Shown here: positions 45,210-55,289 of the stretch, in pieces | Numbering within the stretch: the first letter of the stretch is position 1 | Layout: each line of letters opens with the position of its first letter | Assembly (NCBI RefSeq): GCF_001436755.1 | Contig: NZ_AYZD01000033.1 | Coordinates: 1,044 to 65,043 of the forward strand | Reading direction: 5' to 3' | DNA from: Liquorilactobacillus aquaticus DSM 21051 | GTDB lineage: Bacteria > Bacillota > Bacilli > Lactobacillales > Lactobacillaceae | DNA length: 64,000 bases | Notes under the pieces: generated by a model | Told to the model about the DNA's origin: nothing | Seen by the model: only the letters and a program-made list of their open reading frames with translations | Database searches by the model: none | Made by a program: the position numbers and the translations under genes

Positions 45210-46715
45210 ATGACGGTTTATAATTTTAATTTAGGTATCGGTTGGGCGAGCAGTGGAGTTGAATATGCTCAAGCCTATCGAGCACGCTTACTACGAAATA
45301 TAAAACAATCTGCAAAATTTGTATTTACTGATTTAATTTTAAATGAAAATATCGAGCACATGACCAAGAACATTGGTTTTACGGATAATGAAATTATATG
45401 GTTGTATCAATACTTTACGGACGTCAAAATTTCACCAACAACTTATACATTGAAACAACTAGAAAAAAGCATAAATTTCAAAAAGAGAAAAGGAACTATC
45501 GAACATGAGGGAGCGAAAATAGTACGCTATCATTTTGAAAAAGAAAATAAATTTGTAACTGCTTTTCTGAAAGAGCCCAGCAGCAATATTGTTGAGCGAG
45601 TTGAACATGTATCCCATGATTTTTTAATCCGCAAAGACTATTTTACATATACAAAACTGCTTTCGGAATATTATACACCACGTGACAATCGAGCATATCT
45701 TTATCAACGCCGTTTTTTCAACGAGGATGGGTCGATTGCCTACGAACAGATAGTCGATGGAACTAACGAATTTTATCGAATGAAGGATCGAATTTTATAT
45801 TCTAAAATCGAACTAATTAATTATTTTCTTGAAAAGTTAGCTCTAACTTCAAAAGATGTCTTGCTGCTGGATCGAGCTACCAGCATGGGACAATCTGTTT
45901 TTCGCAATCGAGGGGCAGCCCGACTAGGTGTCGTTGTCCATGCTGAGCATTTTAGCGAGAACGCAAGTGATGATAAAAATATACTCTGGAATAATTACTA
46001 TGAGTATCAATTTGATTATGCACGCTATGTTGATTTTTTCATTACTGCGACAGACGTGCAGAACAAGCTTATGAAAGAACACTTTAAAAAATATTGTACT
46101 TATGTACCTGATGTAGTAACAATTCCGGTCGGAAGTTTGGATAAGTTGCGTTATCCCGAGAAGAAGCGGAAACCACGGACCTTGATAACAGCATCTCGTC
46201 TCGCCTCAGAAAAACATATTGACTGGTTGATTTTAGCTGTTGTCAAGGCTCATAAAAGTATCCCACAGTTGGTGCTTGATATTTACGGGAGTGGCGGTGA
46301 ACATGACAAGCTGCTGGCCTTGATAAATTACAATAAAGCTGGAAGCTATATTCACTTGAAAGGACACATGGATCTAACAGAAGTTTATAAAAACTATGAG
46401 GCTTATATTACGGCTTCAACAAGTGAAGGATTTGGGCTGACCCTATTAGAAGCGGTTGGTTCGGGGCTACCACTAATTGGCTTGAATGTACGTTATGGAA
46501 ACCAGACCTTCATTGAAAATGGTCAAAATGGTTTTTTGATCCAATATAGGGGAAACCCAAGCTTGGCAGAGATAACGGATGAAATTTCAGCTAAAATACT
46601 TAAATTATTTAAAAGCGATAACCTTCATTCGTTTAGCAAAAGTTCTTACCTCATTGGGAAAAAATATTTGGAGCATGAAGTTGAACAAAAGTGGGAAAGA
46701 TTGTTGGAGGGATAG
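45210..46715 (+). CDS. gtfA: SRRP GlcNAc-transferase catalytic subunit GtfA (system 2)
   Basis: A 501-residue GT4 glycosyltransferase. The N-terminus is FNLGIGWASSGVEYAQAYRA, the donor domain has TASRLASEKHIDWLI, and an intact E-x7-E motif, Glu406 and Glu414, lies in SEGFGLTLLEAV. A beta-rich insert (residues ~75-200) corresponds to the substrate-binding extended sheet of GtfA. It acts as a complex with GtfB, placing the first GlcNAc on Ser/Thr of SRRP-2. The ribosome site is GAAAGGTGAA, 15 bp after secA2. Confidence 0.93.
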   Translation: MTVYNFNLGIGWASSGVEYAQAYRARLLRNIKQSAKFVFTDLILNENIEHMTKNIGFTDNEIIWLYQYFTDVKISPTTYTLKQLEKSINFKKRKGTIEHEGAKIVRYHFEKENKFVTAFLKEPSSNIVERVEHVSHDFLIRKDYFTYTKLLSEYYTPRDNRAYLYQRRFFNEDGSIAYEQIVDGTNEFYRMKDRILYSKIELINYFLEKLALTSKDVLLLDRATSMGQSVFRNRGAARLGVVVHAEHFSENASDDKNILWNNYYEYQFDYARYVDFFITATDVQNKLMKEHFKKYCTYVPDVVTIPVGSLDKLRYPEKKRKPRTLITASRLASEKHIDWLILAVVKAHKSIPQLVLDIYGSGGEHDKLLALINYNKAGSYIHLKGHMDLTEVYKNYEAYITASTSEGFGLTLLEAVGSGLPLIGLNVRYGNQTFIENGQNGFLIQYRGNPSLAEITDEISAKILKLFKSDNLHSFSKSSYLIGKKYLEHEVEQKWERLLEG

Positions 46716-46718
46716 ACG

Positions 46719-48050
46719 ATGATTAATTTATTCGACAGAAATACTCAAAGTATGCTCGACCTTTATAAATCATTAATTGCAGCTGGTTATACGCACCCAA
46801 CAGTGGTGCTTGAAGATGATGGATGGCTACCTGTTGAGATAGAGTCTCCCTACAGCTTTTTTTTAAACGACAGAACAACCACGGAAGACACAAGAAAACC
46901 ACTTTTCTTTAATCAAGTATGTGTCCCAAAATTTTGGGAGATCAAGGGTGACAATAATAGTGCAGCAGTATTTGATTACGATAGGAAAGCTGCTGAGATA
47001 ATTTATGCATCACCTAAGGATAAACGCTTGGTCAAGGAAGTAAAATGGCTGGATAAAGAACAAAGAGTTCGAAGTGTGGACCATTATAATAAGTTTGGAA
47101 GGCGTTTTGCAGGAACAATATATAACATAGATGGTCAAGTAATCACAAAAACGTACTATTCTTTCAAGGAATCAGAAGTTATTGTAGAGAATTTTGTGAC
47201 AAACGACATTATTCTAAATTATAAGCATCAGATTTTTGATTTTCAATCAAAAGAAGAGTTTGTACAATTCTACCTTGAACTTAAGGGATATGTGTTAGAT
47301 CGAATCTTTTATAATTCTTTGTCTTATCCATTTTTTGTATCCTTAAACATAAAAGAAGCAGGAGAAGATATTCTATTCTGGCAAGAACCGCTTGGCAATG
47401 AAATTCCTGGTAACATGCAGATTATTTTGAATGGCCAAGCTAGCAGGACACACAGTATTATTTTTAATAAAAAAAGTACTTTCGAGCATGCAAAGAAGCT
47501 ATGGTGCAAGCCGTCCGCTAATATGTTTTTACTATTAGGATATGTTTATGAATTTGAACGCTCAAGCAACTATGGAAGTCATGCCTTGATCATAACTAAT
47601 TCTGATAACATCGAAAAAATTGATTATTTGATTAAAAACGTGCCTAAGATGCACTTTAATATAGCTGCGATTACTGAAATGTCGCCTAAGTTAGGCAAAC
47701 TAGCTCTATTTCCTAACGTTACTTTATTTCCTAATATTTCGCATAGGACGGTTGAGATGCTTTGGCAAAAATGTGATTACTATCTTGATATTAATCATGA
47801 AGGAGAGCTAATGAACGCGGTTAGAAAAGCTTTTCTTAATAATTTGCTAATTTTATCATTTTCCAATATATTACACGATAAAGAGTATTTAGCTGCAGAA
47901 AATATTTATAATCCTAAAGATGTCCGACGAATGTCAGAAAAAATAAATAAGTCTCTGAAGAATGATGTTCTTTTGCAGCAGCTTCTCCAAGCTCAAAAGA
48001 GTTCAGCAAATGAAGCAACAGTGCTAGATTATCAAAATTTACTGAAATAA
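46719..48050 (+). CDS. gtfB: GtfA chaperone subunit GtfB (system 2)
   Basis: A 443-residue, full-length GtfB, a GT-B-fold partner without catalytic activity. At the place of the E-x7-E motif it reads HEGELMNAVRKAF, Glu361 then Arg369 instead of the second Glu, consistent with a pseudo-enzyme that binds substrate and stabilises GtfA. A beta-sheet domain (VKWLDKEQRVRSVDHYNKFG) precedes the C-terminal Rossmann domain. The Shine-Dalgarno is GGAGGG, 3 bp after gtfA. The system-1 homologue stops about 150 residues earlier. Confidence 0.92.
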   Translation: MINLFDRNTQSMLDLYKSLIAAGYTHPTVVLEDDGWLPVEIESPYSFFLNDRTTTEDTRKPLFFNQVCVPKFWEIKGDNNSAAVFDYDRKAAEIIYASPKDKRLVKEVKWLDKEQRVRSVDHYNKFGRRFAGTIYNIDGQVITKTYYSFKESEVIVENFVTNDIILNYKHQIFDFQSKEEFVQFYLELKGYVLDRIFYNSLSYPFFVSLNIKEAGEDILFWQEPLGNEIPGNMQIILNGQASRTHSIIFNKKSTFEHAKKLWCKPSANMFLLLGYVYEFERSSNYGSHALIITNSDNIEKIDYLIKNVPKMHFNIAAITEMSPKLGKLALFPNVTLFPNISHRTVEMLWQKCDYYLDINHEGELMNAVRKAFLNNLLILSFSNILHDKEYLAAENIYNPKDVRRMSEKINKSLKNDVLLQQLLQAQKSSANEATVLDYQNLLK

Positions 48051-48073
48051 ATATGTTTTAAACAGGTGAAAAA

Positions 48074-48247
48074 ATGAAGAGAAAAGAAGAAGATCTTTTA
48101 AAAGATAATATTAACAAACGTTTAAATGACGCGCGTTATTCGAGTGGAAAAAAGGAAAATAAGAAAAATAAAGGACAAACAGCAGCGATCATTATCAGTA
48201 CAATAGTGGTAATAGGGATATTGATATCACTAATTAGTGTTCTGTAA
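48074..48247 (+). CDS. Small single-span membrane protein, Asp4-like (system 2)
   Basis: A 57-residue protein with a strongly charged N-terminal half (MKRKEEDLLKDNINKRLN), a Lys-rich middle and one C-terminal helix (IIISTIVVIGILISLISVL). The ribosome site AGGTGA precedes ATG 48074. It is the positional and architectural counterpart of 11268-11462 and of the small Asp4/Asp5 proteins of streptococci, so probably a SecE/SecG-like partner of SecY2. Easily missed by gene callers because of length. Confidence 0.68.
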   Translation: MKRKEEDLLKDNINKRLNDARYSSGKKENKKNKGQTAAIIISTIVVIGILISLISVL

Positions 48248-48311
48248 AGTGATATCTTACTCTGAAGCACTAACTGTTAACTTGCATGCTAATACTAATA
48301 GAACAATTATG

Positions 48312-48339
48312 AAAAGAGCAAGTTCTTTGCTCTTTTTTA
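48312..48339 (+). terminator. Rho-independent terminator of accessory Sec operon 2
   Basis: AAAAGAGCAA at 48312-48321 pairs with TTGCTCTTTT around a short loop, merging into a T-run. SRRP-2 is therefore transcribed separately; a TATAAT at 48416-48421 lies in front of it. Confidence 0.87.
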
Positions 48340-48491
48340 TTTTAGGTTTATCATATTACTCTTTTTTATGTTTAAAATACACATATTTCTTGTATTTAAA
48401 TTAAATGTGTCATAATATAATCATTGTTAGTGAAAATATAAGAATTAAATTGTTTATGTTATTTTTTGAATATTTGAGTTAGGGGTAAATT

Positions 48492-51400
48492 ATGAAAAAG
48501 AAATATAAGGGAAATTATTCAGAAACTGATAGGACTACTAGGGTAAAGATGTATAAGGCGGGTAAATCGTGGGTAAGTTCGTTAATATCGAGTATTGGAC
48601 TTTTAAAAATTTTTCGAGGCAAGGACTTACCGAAAATCAACGTTCAAGAAGTTGACTGCGAGAGAAAAGAATCTTTGGATTCTGGAAGCAAAAATGCTCT
48701 GAAACTACTGGCTTCATTAGGTGCACTTACTGGTGGTGTCTTTGTTTCATCCAGTGCTGTGTCTGCTGACCAAATTGCAGGCAAGACTAAAACAGTATCT
48801 GCAAATACTGTCTTAGCTAATAAAGACACTGCTCAATTAAGCAGCAATGCCAACAGTTCCTCTGAAGCATCGACAACAGGTCAAAGCAGTGAATCGAATA
48901 CTACTTCAGAATCTGCAAGTCAATCGATTTCAGCAAGTGAAAGTGCATCTACATATAAAAGCAGCTCGCAAAGTGAAAGTATTTCTGTTAGTGAGAGTTT
49001 AAGCAACTCAAGTGCTGCAACTAGCGAATCAGTTCCAGCATCGAATTCTTCATCTGCTGCTAAAATTTCTTCAACAAAGAGTGTTTCATCAAATAGTGCT
49101 GCGTCTTCGATGAGTAGTACAACTGCAAGTAGTGAAAGTGCCGCATCTTCGAAAAATAGTACATATATAAATAGCGAGAGCGCTACATCTGCTAACGATT
49201 TATCTTCAGTAAGCAGCACAAGTACAAATAGCGAAGATGTTATATCGGCTACTAACACTGGATCCTCAACAAGTAGTACAGCATCAAGTGAAAGTGCAGC
49301 ATCGGAAAATGATAGCCTTTCAACAAGTGACATTGTATCAAATAACGGAAATACTGCTTCAACCAGTGAAACAGCATCTGAAGTCGCAAATGAACAAAAT
49401 ACAAACTTTGGAATTAAGAACATTACAAAGCGGGCAATAGTTGCTAATAATAAGGGTATCACTGCGCTAAAAGCTGCGACAGTAAGCGAAAATAAAGAAA
49501 GCCTCCAAGCTGCCAATACTGGTTTTTCAGTTAGTGATCCGACCTATCCAAATGGAATGCCTGGCAATGGAGATAACGCAAATAGATACAGTTTTGAATG
49601 GGTTAAGGTTTATAATTCTTCTTCTTCTAACACTTTACAGGGGAGTATTGTGGTCTCAATAGATCGTAATGACAGTGGAACTCTCTATATAAAGGAGACA
49701 AAGGGGACAACTACGAATGAATTAACTCTTACAGTAGATGCTACATCGGCCTCTTCAAAATCATTTGGTGGCTTGACATACTATTACGACAATGTGGATG
49801 GAAATTACTCATTTGTTATTAAAGGCAACGGCTATGGGCTGGAAAATGACTATGTCAACTATACTACCGGATCTAATAAGTATGGGACGATCACTAATTT
49901 CGTTCCTAAAAAAATTAGTCAAACAACATCCTATGTTGATGAGGATGGAAATTCAATTTCAGGAATAGATCCTGTAACTCAATCTGGTTGGACAGGTCAA
50001 GACTACACAACTTCAGCCGGTAAAGTTGTTACTGGCTATTATACAAGTGATACGAATCAAAATGGTAATGGTAAAATGTCACAATTTGGGAAAATTGACG
50101 CCAAATATGAAAAGAATTATCATGATGGTTACGTAAGAGTTGTTTATACTCAAACTGACGCGAATGGAACAATGCAGGTCGAAATTTATGATAGATATTC
50201 GAACGGTGGTATAGAATATCTGGCAAAAACTGTGTCTGTGCCAGTATCTGGAAGTACTACCTATAAAGGCCATAGTGGGTCAACATATACTATTGTCAAT
50301 CCTTATGTCAAACAAACACAGGATATTCAATATCAATACCATAAATTAGGCAATCTGATAGTTAAGGATGAAAATGGAACTATAATTAGCCAAGAACAGT
50401 ACGTTAACGATACAACTGATGCATCAAAAGCATATTATCCATCTGTCAAAGACAAGCCAGGCTATATTATGACCGCGGAGGATGCTGATGGTAATACTGT
50501 TAATATGACCGACATAAAAAATGGCAGAGTTCCAGCTAAACTAGGTAAGGACACTATCATAACCCTTAAGAAGGATCCTGTGAGTGTCAGTCAGTCGCAA
50601 TCTTCCAGTCAAAGTGCCTCAACAAGTACAAGTGAGTCAGGTTCGACAAGTATGAGTAATTCTGCTTCAACAAGCACGAGTCAATCTGCTTCAACAAGTA
50701 TGAGTGGTTCGGCCTCGACAAGTGCGAGTCAATCAGCTTCAACGAGTGGCAGTGAATCCACTTCAGCAAGTACAAGCGAGTCCGCTTCGACAAGTATGAG
50801 TGAGTCTGCTTCATCAAGTACCAGTGAGTCGGCTTCGACAAGTATGAGTGAGTCAGCTTCGACAAGTGCGAGTGAATCCGCATCAGCAAGTACAAGTGAG
50901 TCAGCTTCGACAAGTGCGAGTCAATCTGCTTCAACAAGTACCAGCGAGTCTGCTTCATCAAGTACGAGTGAGTCGGTCTCAACAAGTATGAGTGGTTCGG
51001 CTTCAACAAGTGCGAGTCAATCTGCTTCAACAAGTACGAGTGAATCAGCCTCAACGAGTGCCAGCGAGTCAGCTTCGACAAGTGCGAGTGAATCTGCTTC
51101 AACAAGTACGAGTGAGTCCGCCTCGACAAGTATGAGTGGTTCGGCCTCGACAAGTGCGAGTGAATCTGCTTCAACAAGTGCCAGCGAGTCCGCATCGACA
51201 AGTATGAGTAATTCTGCTTCAACAAGTACCAGCGAGTCAGCTTCGACAAGTATGAGTAATTCTGCTTCAACAAGTGCGAGTCAATCTGCTTCAACAAGTA
51301 CGAGTGAATCAGCCTCAACGAGTGCCAGTGAGTCCGCCTCGACAAGTATGAGTAATTCTGCTTCAACAAGTACGAGTGAATCAGCCTCAACGAGTGCCAG

Positions 51401-52700
51401 CGAGTCAGCTTCGACAAGTATGAGTGGTTCGGCCTCGACAAGTGCGAGTGAGTCTGCTTCAGCAAGTACGAGTGAATCTGCTTCGACAAGTGCGAGTGAA
51501 TCTGCTTCAGCAAGTACGAGTGAGTCTGCTTCAACGAGTGCCAGCGAGTCGGCTTCGACAAGTGCGAGTGAATCTGCTTCAACGAGTGCCAGCGAGTCCG
51601 CTTCAACAAGTACCAGCGAGTCCGCTTCGACAAGTGCGAGTCAATCGGCCTCGACAAGCACGAGTGGTTCGGCTTCAGCAAGTACGAGTGAATCTGCTTC
51701 AACAAGTATGAGTAATTCTGCTTCAACAAGCACGAGTGAATCCGCATCAGCAAGTACAAGTGAGTCAGCTTCGACAAGTGCGAGTGAATCTGCTTCAACA
51801 AGTACGAGTGAGTCGGTCTCAACAAGTATGAGTGGTTCGGCTTCAACAAGTACGAGTGAGTCTGCTTCGACAAGTGCGAGTGAATCGGCCTCGACAAGCA
51901 CGAGTCAATCTGCTTCATCAAGTACAAGTGAGTCCGCTTCAGCAAGTGCGAGTCAATCTGCTTCAACGAGTGCCAGTGAGTCAGCTTCGACAAGTATGAG
52001 TGGTTCGGCCTCGACAAGTGCGAGTGAATCGGCCTCAACGAGTGCCAGTGAGTCCGCTTCATCAAGTGCAAGCGAGTCGGCTTCATCAAGCACGAGTGAA
52101 TCGGCCTCAACAAGTACAAGTGAGTCAGCATCAACAAGTATGAGTGGTTCGGCTTCAGCAAGTATGAGTCAATCAGCCTCAACGAGTACCAGTGAGTCCG
52201 CTTCAACGAGTGGCAGTGAATCAGCCTCAACGAGTGCCAGTGAGTCTGCTTCCGCAAGCACGAGTGAGTCGGCTTCGACAAGTGCGAGTGAATCGGCCTC
52301 AACAAGTACAAGTGAGTCAGCATCAACAAGTATGAGTGGTTCGGCTTCAGCAAGTATGAGTAATTCTGCATCAACAAGTACGAGTGAATCCGCATCAGCA
52401 AGTACAAGCGAGTCCGCTTCAACAAGTACAAGCGAATCTGCTTCAACGAGCACGGATGGAACTGCTTCAAGCGAATCAGATCAAAATAGTACAAGCGGTA
52501 CTGGTGAGTCCTTCGATAATAGTACAAACGGTTCAGCGGTAAATTCAGGCTCATTAAATCAAAAACATACCAAGGCGACAAAAAAAGATAAACTTCCTCA
52601 AACAGGTGATTCAACATCTGATGATGCTGTATCTCTTGGAGTAGCTGTCTTGTCAGCTACTGCGTTGTTAGGTATGAAGGCTAAAAAAAGGAAAGACTAG
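48492..52700 (+). CDS. Serine-rich repeat adhesin, complete (SRRP-2), LPQTG-anchored
   Basis: 1402 residues. A long accessory-Sec signal (residues 1-92) contains the KxYKxGKxW motif KMYKAGKSW at 19-27 and a Gly-containing hydrophobic core ending VSA-D93. A first Ser-rich region spans ~95-330. The non-repeat, presumed ligand-binding region is ~340-695, with a beta-rich domain ([13 protein letters not shown]..., [12 protein letters not shown]) followed by MucBP-like segments ([29 protein letters not shown]). The second Ser-rich region, ~697-1330, is an 8-residue repeat. LPQTG is at 1368-1372 (52593-52607), followed by a membrane helix and a KKRKD tail. The ribosome site is AGGGG. Cargo of system 2 by adjacency; the ligand cannot be read from sequence. 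Confidence 0.95.
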   Translation: MKKKYKGNYSETDRTTRVKMYKAGKSWVSSLISSIGLLKIFRGKDLPKINVQEVDCERKESLDSGSKNALKLLASLGALTGGVFVSSSAVSADQIAGKTKTVSANTVLANKDTAQLSSNANSSSEASTTGQSSESNTTSESASQSISASESASTYKSSSQSESISVSESLSNSSAATSESVPASNSSSAAKISSTKSVSSNSAASSMSSTTASSESAASSKNSTYINSESATSANDLSSVSSTSTNSEDVISATNTGSSTSSTASSESAASENDSLSTSDIVSNNGNTASTSETASEVANEQNTNFGIKNITKRAIVANNKGITALKAATVSENKESLQAANTGFSVSDPTYPNGMPGNGDNANRYSFEWVKVYNSSSSNTLQGSIVVSIDRNDSGTLYIKETKGTTTNELTLTVDATSASSKSFGGLTYYYDNVDGNYSFVIKGNGYGLENDYVNYTTGSNKYGTITNFVPKKISQTTSYVDEDGNSISGIDPVTQSGWTGQDYTTSAGKVVTGYYTSDTNQNGNGKMSQFGKIDAKYEKNYHDGYVRVVYTQTDANGTMQVEIYDRYSNGGIEYLAKTVSVPVSGSTTYKGHSGSTYTIVNPYVKQTQDIQYQYHKLGNLIVKDENGTIISQEQYVNDTTDASKAYYPSVKDKPGYIMTAEDADGNTVNMTDIKNGRVPAKLGKDTIITLKKDPVSVSQSQSSSQSASTSTSESGSTSMSNSASTSTSQSASTSMSGSASTSASQSASTSGSESTSASTSESASTSMSESASSSTSESASTSMSESASTSASESASASTSESASTSASQSASTSTSESASSSTSESVSTSMSGSASTSASQSASTSTSESASTSASESASTSASESASTSTSESASTSMSGSASTSASESASTSASESASTSMSNSASTSTSESASTSMSNSASTSASQSASTSTSESASTSASESASTSMSNSASTSTSESASTSASESASTSMSGSASTSASESASASTSESASTSASESASASTSESASTSASESASTSASESASTSASESASTSTSESASTSASQSASTSTSGSASASTSESASTSMSNSASTSTSESASASTSESASTSASESASTSTSESVSTSMSGSASTSTSESASTSASESASTSTSQSASSSTSESASASASQSASTSASESASTSMSGSASTSASESASTSASESASSSASESASSSTSESASTSTSESASTSMSGSASASMSQSASTSTSESASTSGSESASTSASESASASTSESASTSASESASTSTSESASTSMSGSASASMSNSASTSTSESASASTSESASTSTSESASTSTDGTASSESDQNSTSGTGESFDNSTNGSAVNSGSLNQKHTKATKKDKLPQTGDSTSDDAVSLGVAVLSATALLGMKAKKRKD
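50587..52460 (+). repeat. 24-nt tandem serine-repeat array in SRRP-2
   Basis: Close to 75-80 copies of a 24-bp unit encode ESASTSxS-type octapeptides where x is Ala, Thr, Met or Gly and E may be Gln, Asn or Gly. Period and composition differ from the 48-bp unit of SRRP-1. Near-identical longer blocks recur, indicating internal duplications. Confidence 0.9.
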
Positions 52701-52799
52701 TCAAAGTAACTAATAAAGAACCTAGATAAAAAAAGATATAAAGTTTAAACGTTACTACTGTTATTTTTCCATGCAGCAGACAGAGCAACAAATACTTTA

Positions 52800-52833
52800 A
52801 ACCTAATTCAAAAATGAATTAGGTTCTTTTTTT
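52800..52833 (+). terminator. Rho-independent terminator after SRRP-2
   Basis: AACCTAATTCA at 52800-52810 pairs with TGAATTAGGTT around a 4-nt A loop, followed by CTTTTTTT. Confidence 0.92.
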
Positions 52834-53203
52834 ACTCATTTTTAACTATGTTTTTGAAGCGCATCTACCCTCTACACAAACATATTATTACCAAGTTGCG
52901 AGGCATTATTTTATAATGGGTAAAATATTGATGTATATAGTGTGAAAATCTATATTTTAAGGCATATGAAGCAATGAAAGATTAACTGAGTTTGTGTGCA
53001 TTAAGAACATGGGTCGTTTTTTTTTAGTGGTGCTTATTGTGAGAATGAGGTATTCAAAAATGCAATCTCTAATTCTTGATATTAGTGTTATATATTAATC
53101 GTTTTTAAAAAGAACTGAATGATGCAAGTTAGCTGATCCAGGGATAGAGAGCAAGTGATTACTTTCAAAAAATTCTAAAGTATGCTAGTATCTTTTAGAC
53201 GTG

Positions 53204-53229
53204 GTGAAAATAAAGTTCATTATTTTCAC
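53204..53229. promoter_or_regulatory. Perfect 10-bp inverted repeat upstream of the XrtG operon, operator candidate
   Basis: GTGAAAATAA at 53204-53213 and its exact complement TTATTTTCAC at 53220-53229 are separated by 6 bp. There is no T-run, so it is not a terminator. A TATAAC at 53250-53255 lies just downstream. It falls in the 515-bp gene-free stretch 52834-53349, which is otherwise AT-rich with no supportable ORF. Confidence 0.5.
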
Positions 53230-53349
53230 AAAAATGAAATATATTTAAGTATAACTATTTCTTTTAATAATTTAATGTTCATTTTAAGATAGATTTACAA
53301 AATTAAGGATTTATAAAAAAGTTGTACAAACGTGAAAAGGAGAATGATG

Positions 53350-54672
53350 ATGAAAAAGTGGATTTTAATAGCTCTGACTATCTTGAGCGTTTTAGGGTTC
53401 TCAGTTAAATGCGCCCGTGCAGACAATCAGGCAGATATTAAAATTGATGGGCAGTTTACTGATTGGGATGGTGTTAATAAATCAAAAGTTGGTTACTATC
53501 ATATGGGTAATTGGGCCGTAGAGGTTGGTAATGAAGATTTATGGGTTTATATCGATAACGGCGGCAATTCTGATATGTCAATTCCAACACAAAATTACAC
53601 TTTGAAAGTTGGAAGCAAATCTTATAATCTGGCATTTAGCAGTTCTGATTCGCAAGTGACGATTACTGCTAGAGATATGAACAACAGCTGGCAATCACTT
53701 GGAGATGTTGGGACAGGAATTATTAAAAAGGATGGTTCAAAACAGACAGGTGAGTTCACATTGTCGCTATCAAAGTTAGGTGTTTCTTCGGCAAAGGCTG
53801 ATGAAACGACATTGGCGAATTCGAGTTTAGGCTCGCAGACTGTAACGGGGACAACATTTCAGTCTAGCTCGAGCTCTTCGAGTTCAAACGCAGATTCAAG
53901 TTCAGCCAGTTCAAGTAGTTCATCTAGTACTACAGAGTCAAGCAGTTCATCTTCAGTTTCATCAAGCAGCTCAGAAGCGACTTCTGGGTCGCAGAGCTCA
54001 GTGTCGTCATCATCCTCCCAAGCAAATCCGAATAATCAATCAAATAACTTGGGCGTCGTAATCGATGGAAGTTTTACTGATTGGGATGATAAAACGAAAT
54101 CGGCGATGCAGATTACAGGCGATAATGACAACATTAAAAACGTATCACTGTTAGCTGATGATAAGGATATTTATTTCTACATTGAAATGCATCCGGTGTT
54201 ATCTGGAGGATACGTCACATTTCAGCCGGCAGGGTATGAACTGACAGTCGGTAACGTTACTTATTATCTTGACTTTAACGGAAATAGTACTGTTAATCTG
54301 GACGAAGGACAGACCAAATTAGTGAAACTTGGAATATATAATGCTAAGGACAATTCATATGTGACACTAAACGATCAAGTTGGAGTTACGAAGAAAAAGA
54401 TCTCACAGAAGATGGGAGACGGATCAACGGTGGAGGGAGAAGCATATGTTTTAGAATGCGCAGTCCCATTCAGCGCATTGAAGTCAAGCTCAAATACTTC
54501 AGGTCAAACGATTGCGTTAGCGAATCGGAACTTGTGGACAGGACAAGTGAATGTCGCCGGAGGTAGTACCAAACCGCTTATTTTAGCCGGAACCGGACTT
54601 TTGATTGCAGCTTTTTCCGTCTATAAATTCGGCGTATTTAAAAATAGAACTAGGGGGAAGAAAGCTAAATGA
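53350..54672 (+). CDS. Ser-rich surface protein with Firmicu-CTERM-like sorting tail, probable XrtG substrate
   Basis: A 440-residue secreted protein. It has a signal peptide to about ARA-D, a beta-domain with IKIDGQFTDWDG, a ~60-residue linker that is almost all Ser, and a second copy of the domain beginning VVIDGSFTDWDD. The tail is GGSTKP, a hydrophobic helix (LILAGTGLLIAAFSVY) and a basic KNRTRGKKAK end. There is no LPxTG. This tail, directly before an XrtG exosortase, fits the Firmicu-CTERM type of sorting signal. The ATG at 53350 is 7 nt after AAAAGGAG; ATGs at 53344 and 53347 are too close. It overlaps xrtG by 4 bp. Substrate status is an inference. Confidence 0.82.
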   Translation: MKKWILIALTILSVLGFSVKCARADNQADIKIDGQFTDWDGVNKSKVGYYHMGNWAVEVGNEDLWVYIDNGGNSDMSIPTQNYTLKVGSKSYNLAFSSSDSQVTITARDMNNSWQSLGDVGTGIIKKDGSKQTGEFTLSLSKLGVSSAKADETTLANSSLGSQTVTGTTFQSSSSSSSSNADSSSASSSSSSSTTESSSSSSVSSSSSEATSGSQSSVSSSSSQANPNNQSNNLGVVIDGSFTDWDDKTKSAMQITGDNDNIKNVSLLADDKDIYFYIEMHPVLSGGYVTFQPAGYELTVGNVTYYLDFNGNSTVNLDEGQTKLVKLGIYNAKDNSYVTLNDQVGVTKKKISQKMGDGSTVEGEAYVLECAVPFSALKSSSNTSGQTIALANRNLWTGQVNVAGGSTKPLILAGTGLLIAAFSVYKFGVFKNRTRGKKAK

Positions 54673-55289
54673 GTGTTTACTTAATTATCGGGATAGTCAT
54701 CTGGGTTTATGTCCTGTCTTTGCTTAAGAGAACACAGCTTTCTGCATTTTCTTTCATCTGGGGTAGTGTGGGACTCTTCTTTGTCTTGATAACGCTCAGC
54801 AATCGTTATTGGATTTGGTTTTTTACTCAGGCAGTTATGAAAGGCGTCGGTTGGATCGGGAGTCTGACACAGATGAGCAGCACATTGCCGAAATACAGCA
54901 TTATCAGTATTTTCAATTCAAGCTCGCCGGTAAACATGTCAATTGACTATGAATGCTCGGGCGTAATTGAAACTCTGGCTTTTTTAAGTTTGGTCTTTTT
55001 CTTCCCCATCTATAGTCGGTATGAAAAACTTTTCTTTTCTCTTTTGGGGGTTCTCTGGATTTACTTAGCCAATGTGATCCGTCTGCTGCTGATCATTATT
55101 ATTGTGCATTTTAATGGTGGACAATCGTTTTTCATCGCGCATTCGCTGATTGGACGATTTGTCTTCTATGCGTTAGTAATCGCATTATATTATCTAGTAT
55201 TTACCTCTTCTCAACTTTCGCACAATATGTATTTCACTTGTAAAAAATGGGTACAGCGTCTAGTAAAGAAAGGAAGAATATCGAAGTGA
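54669..55289 (+). CDS. xrtG: Exosortase family protein XrtG
   Basis: A 206-residue polytopic membrane protein with the exosortase catalytic set: Cys96 in YECSGVIE, Arg138 in NVIRL and His158 in AHSLIGRFVFY. Exosortases are membrane cysteine transpeptidase-like enzymes thought to cleave C-terminal sorting tails; XrtG is the Gram-positive type. It overlaps its presumed substrate gene by ATGA, and the glycosyltransferase gene starts at its stop codon (GTGAG), so the three are translationally coupled. Confidence 0.92.
   Translation: MSVYLIIGIVIWVYVLSLLKRTQLSAFSFIWGSVGLFFVLITLSNRYWIWFFTQAVMKGVGWIGSLTQMSSTLPKYSIISIFNSSSPVNMSIDYECSGVIETLAFLSLVFFFPIYSRYEKLFFSLLGVLWIYLANVIRLLLIIIIVHFNGGQSFFIAHSLIGRFVFYALVIALYYLVFTSSQLSHNMYFTCKKWVQRLVKKGRISK

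Noticed and set aside
50587-52460. Regular short repeats that might look like a CRISPR array
   Set aside because: The units are contiguous, in frame with an LPQTG protein and have no unique spacers.
50587-52617. 676-codon open frame on the minus strand across the SRRP-2 repeats, and smaller ones nearby
   Set aside because: It mirrors the 24-bp serine repeat and has low-complexity Leu/His/Ser/Arg content. No ribosome site; a by-product of repeat codon structure.
55247-55285. ATG 55247 as start of the GT2 gene
   Set aside because: It would overlap xrtG by 43 bp without a ribosome site; GTG 55286 has one and fits the coupled GTGAG junction.
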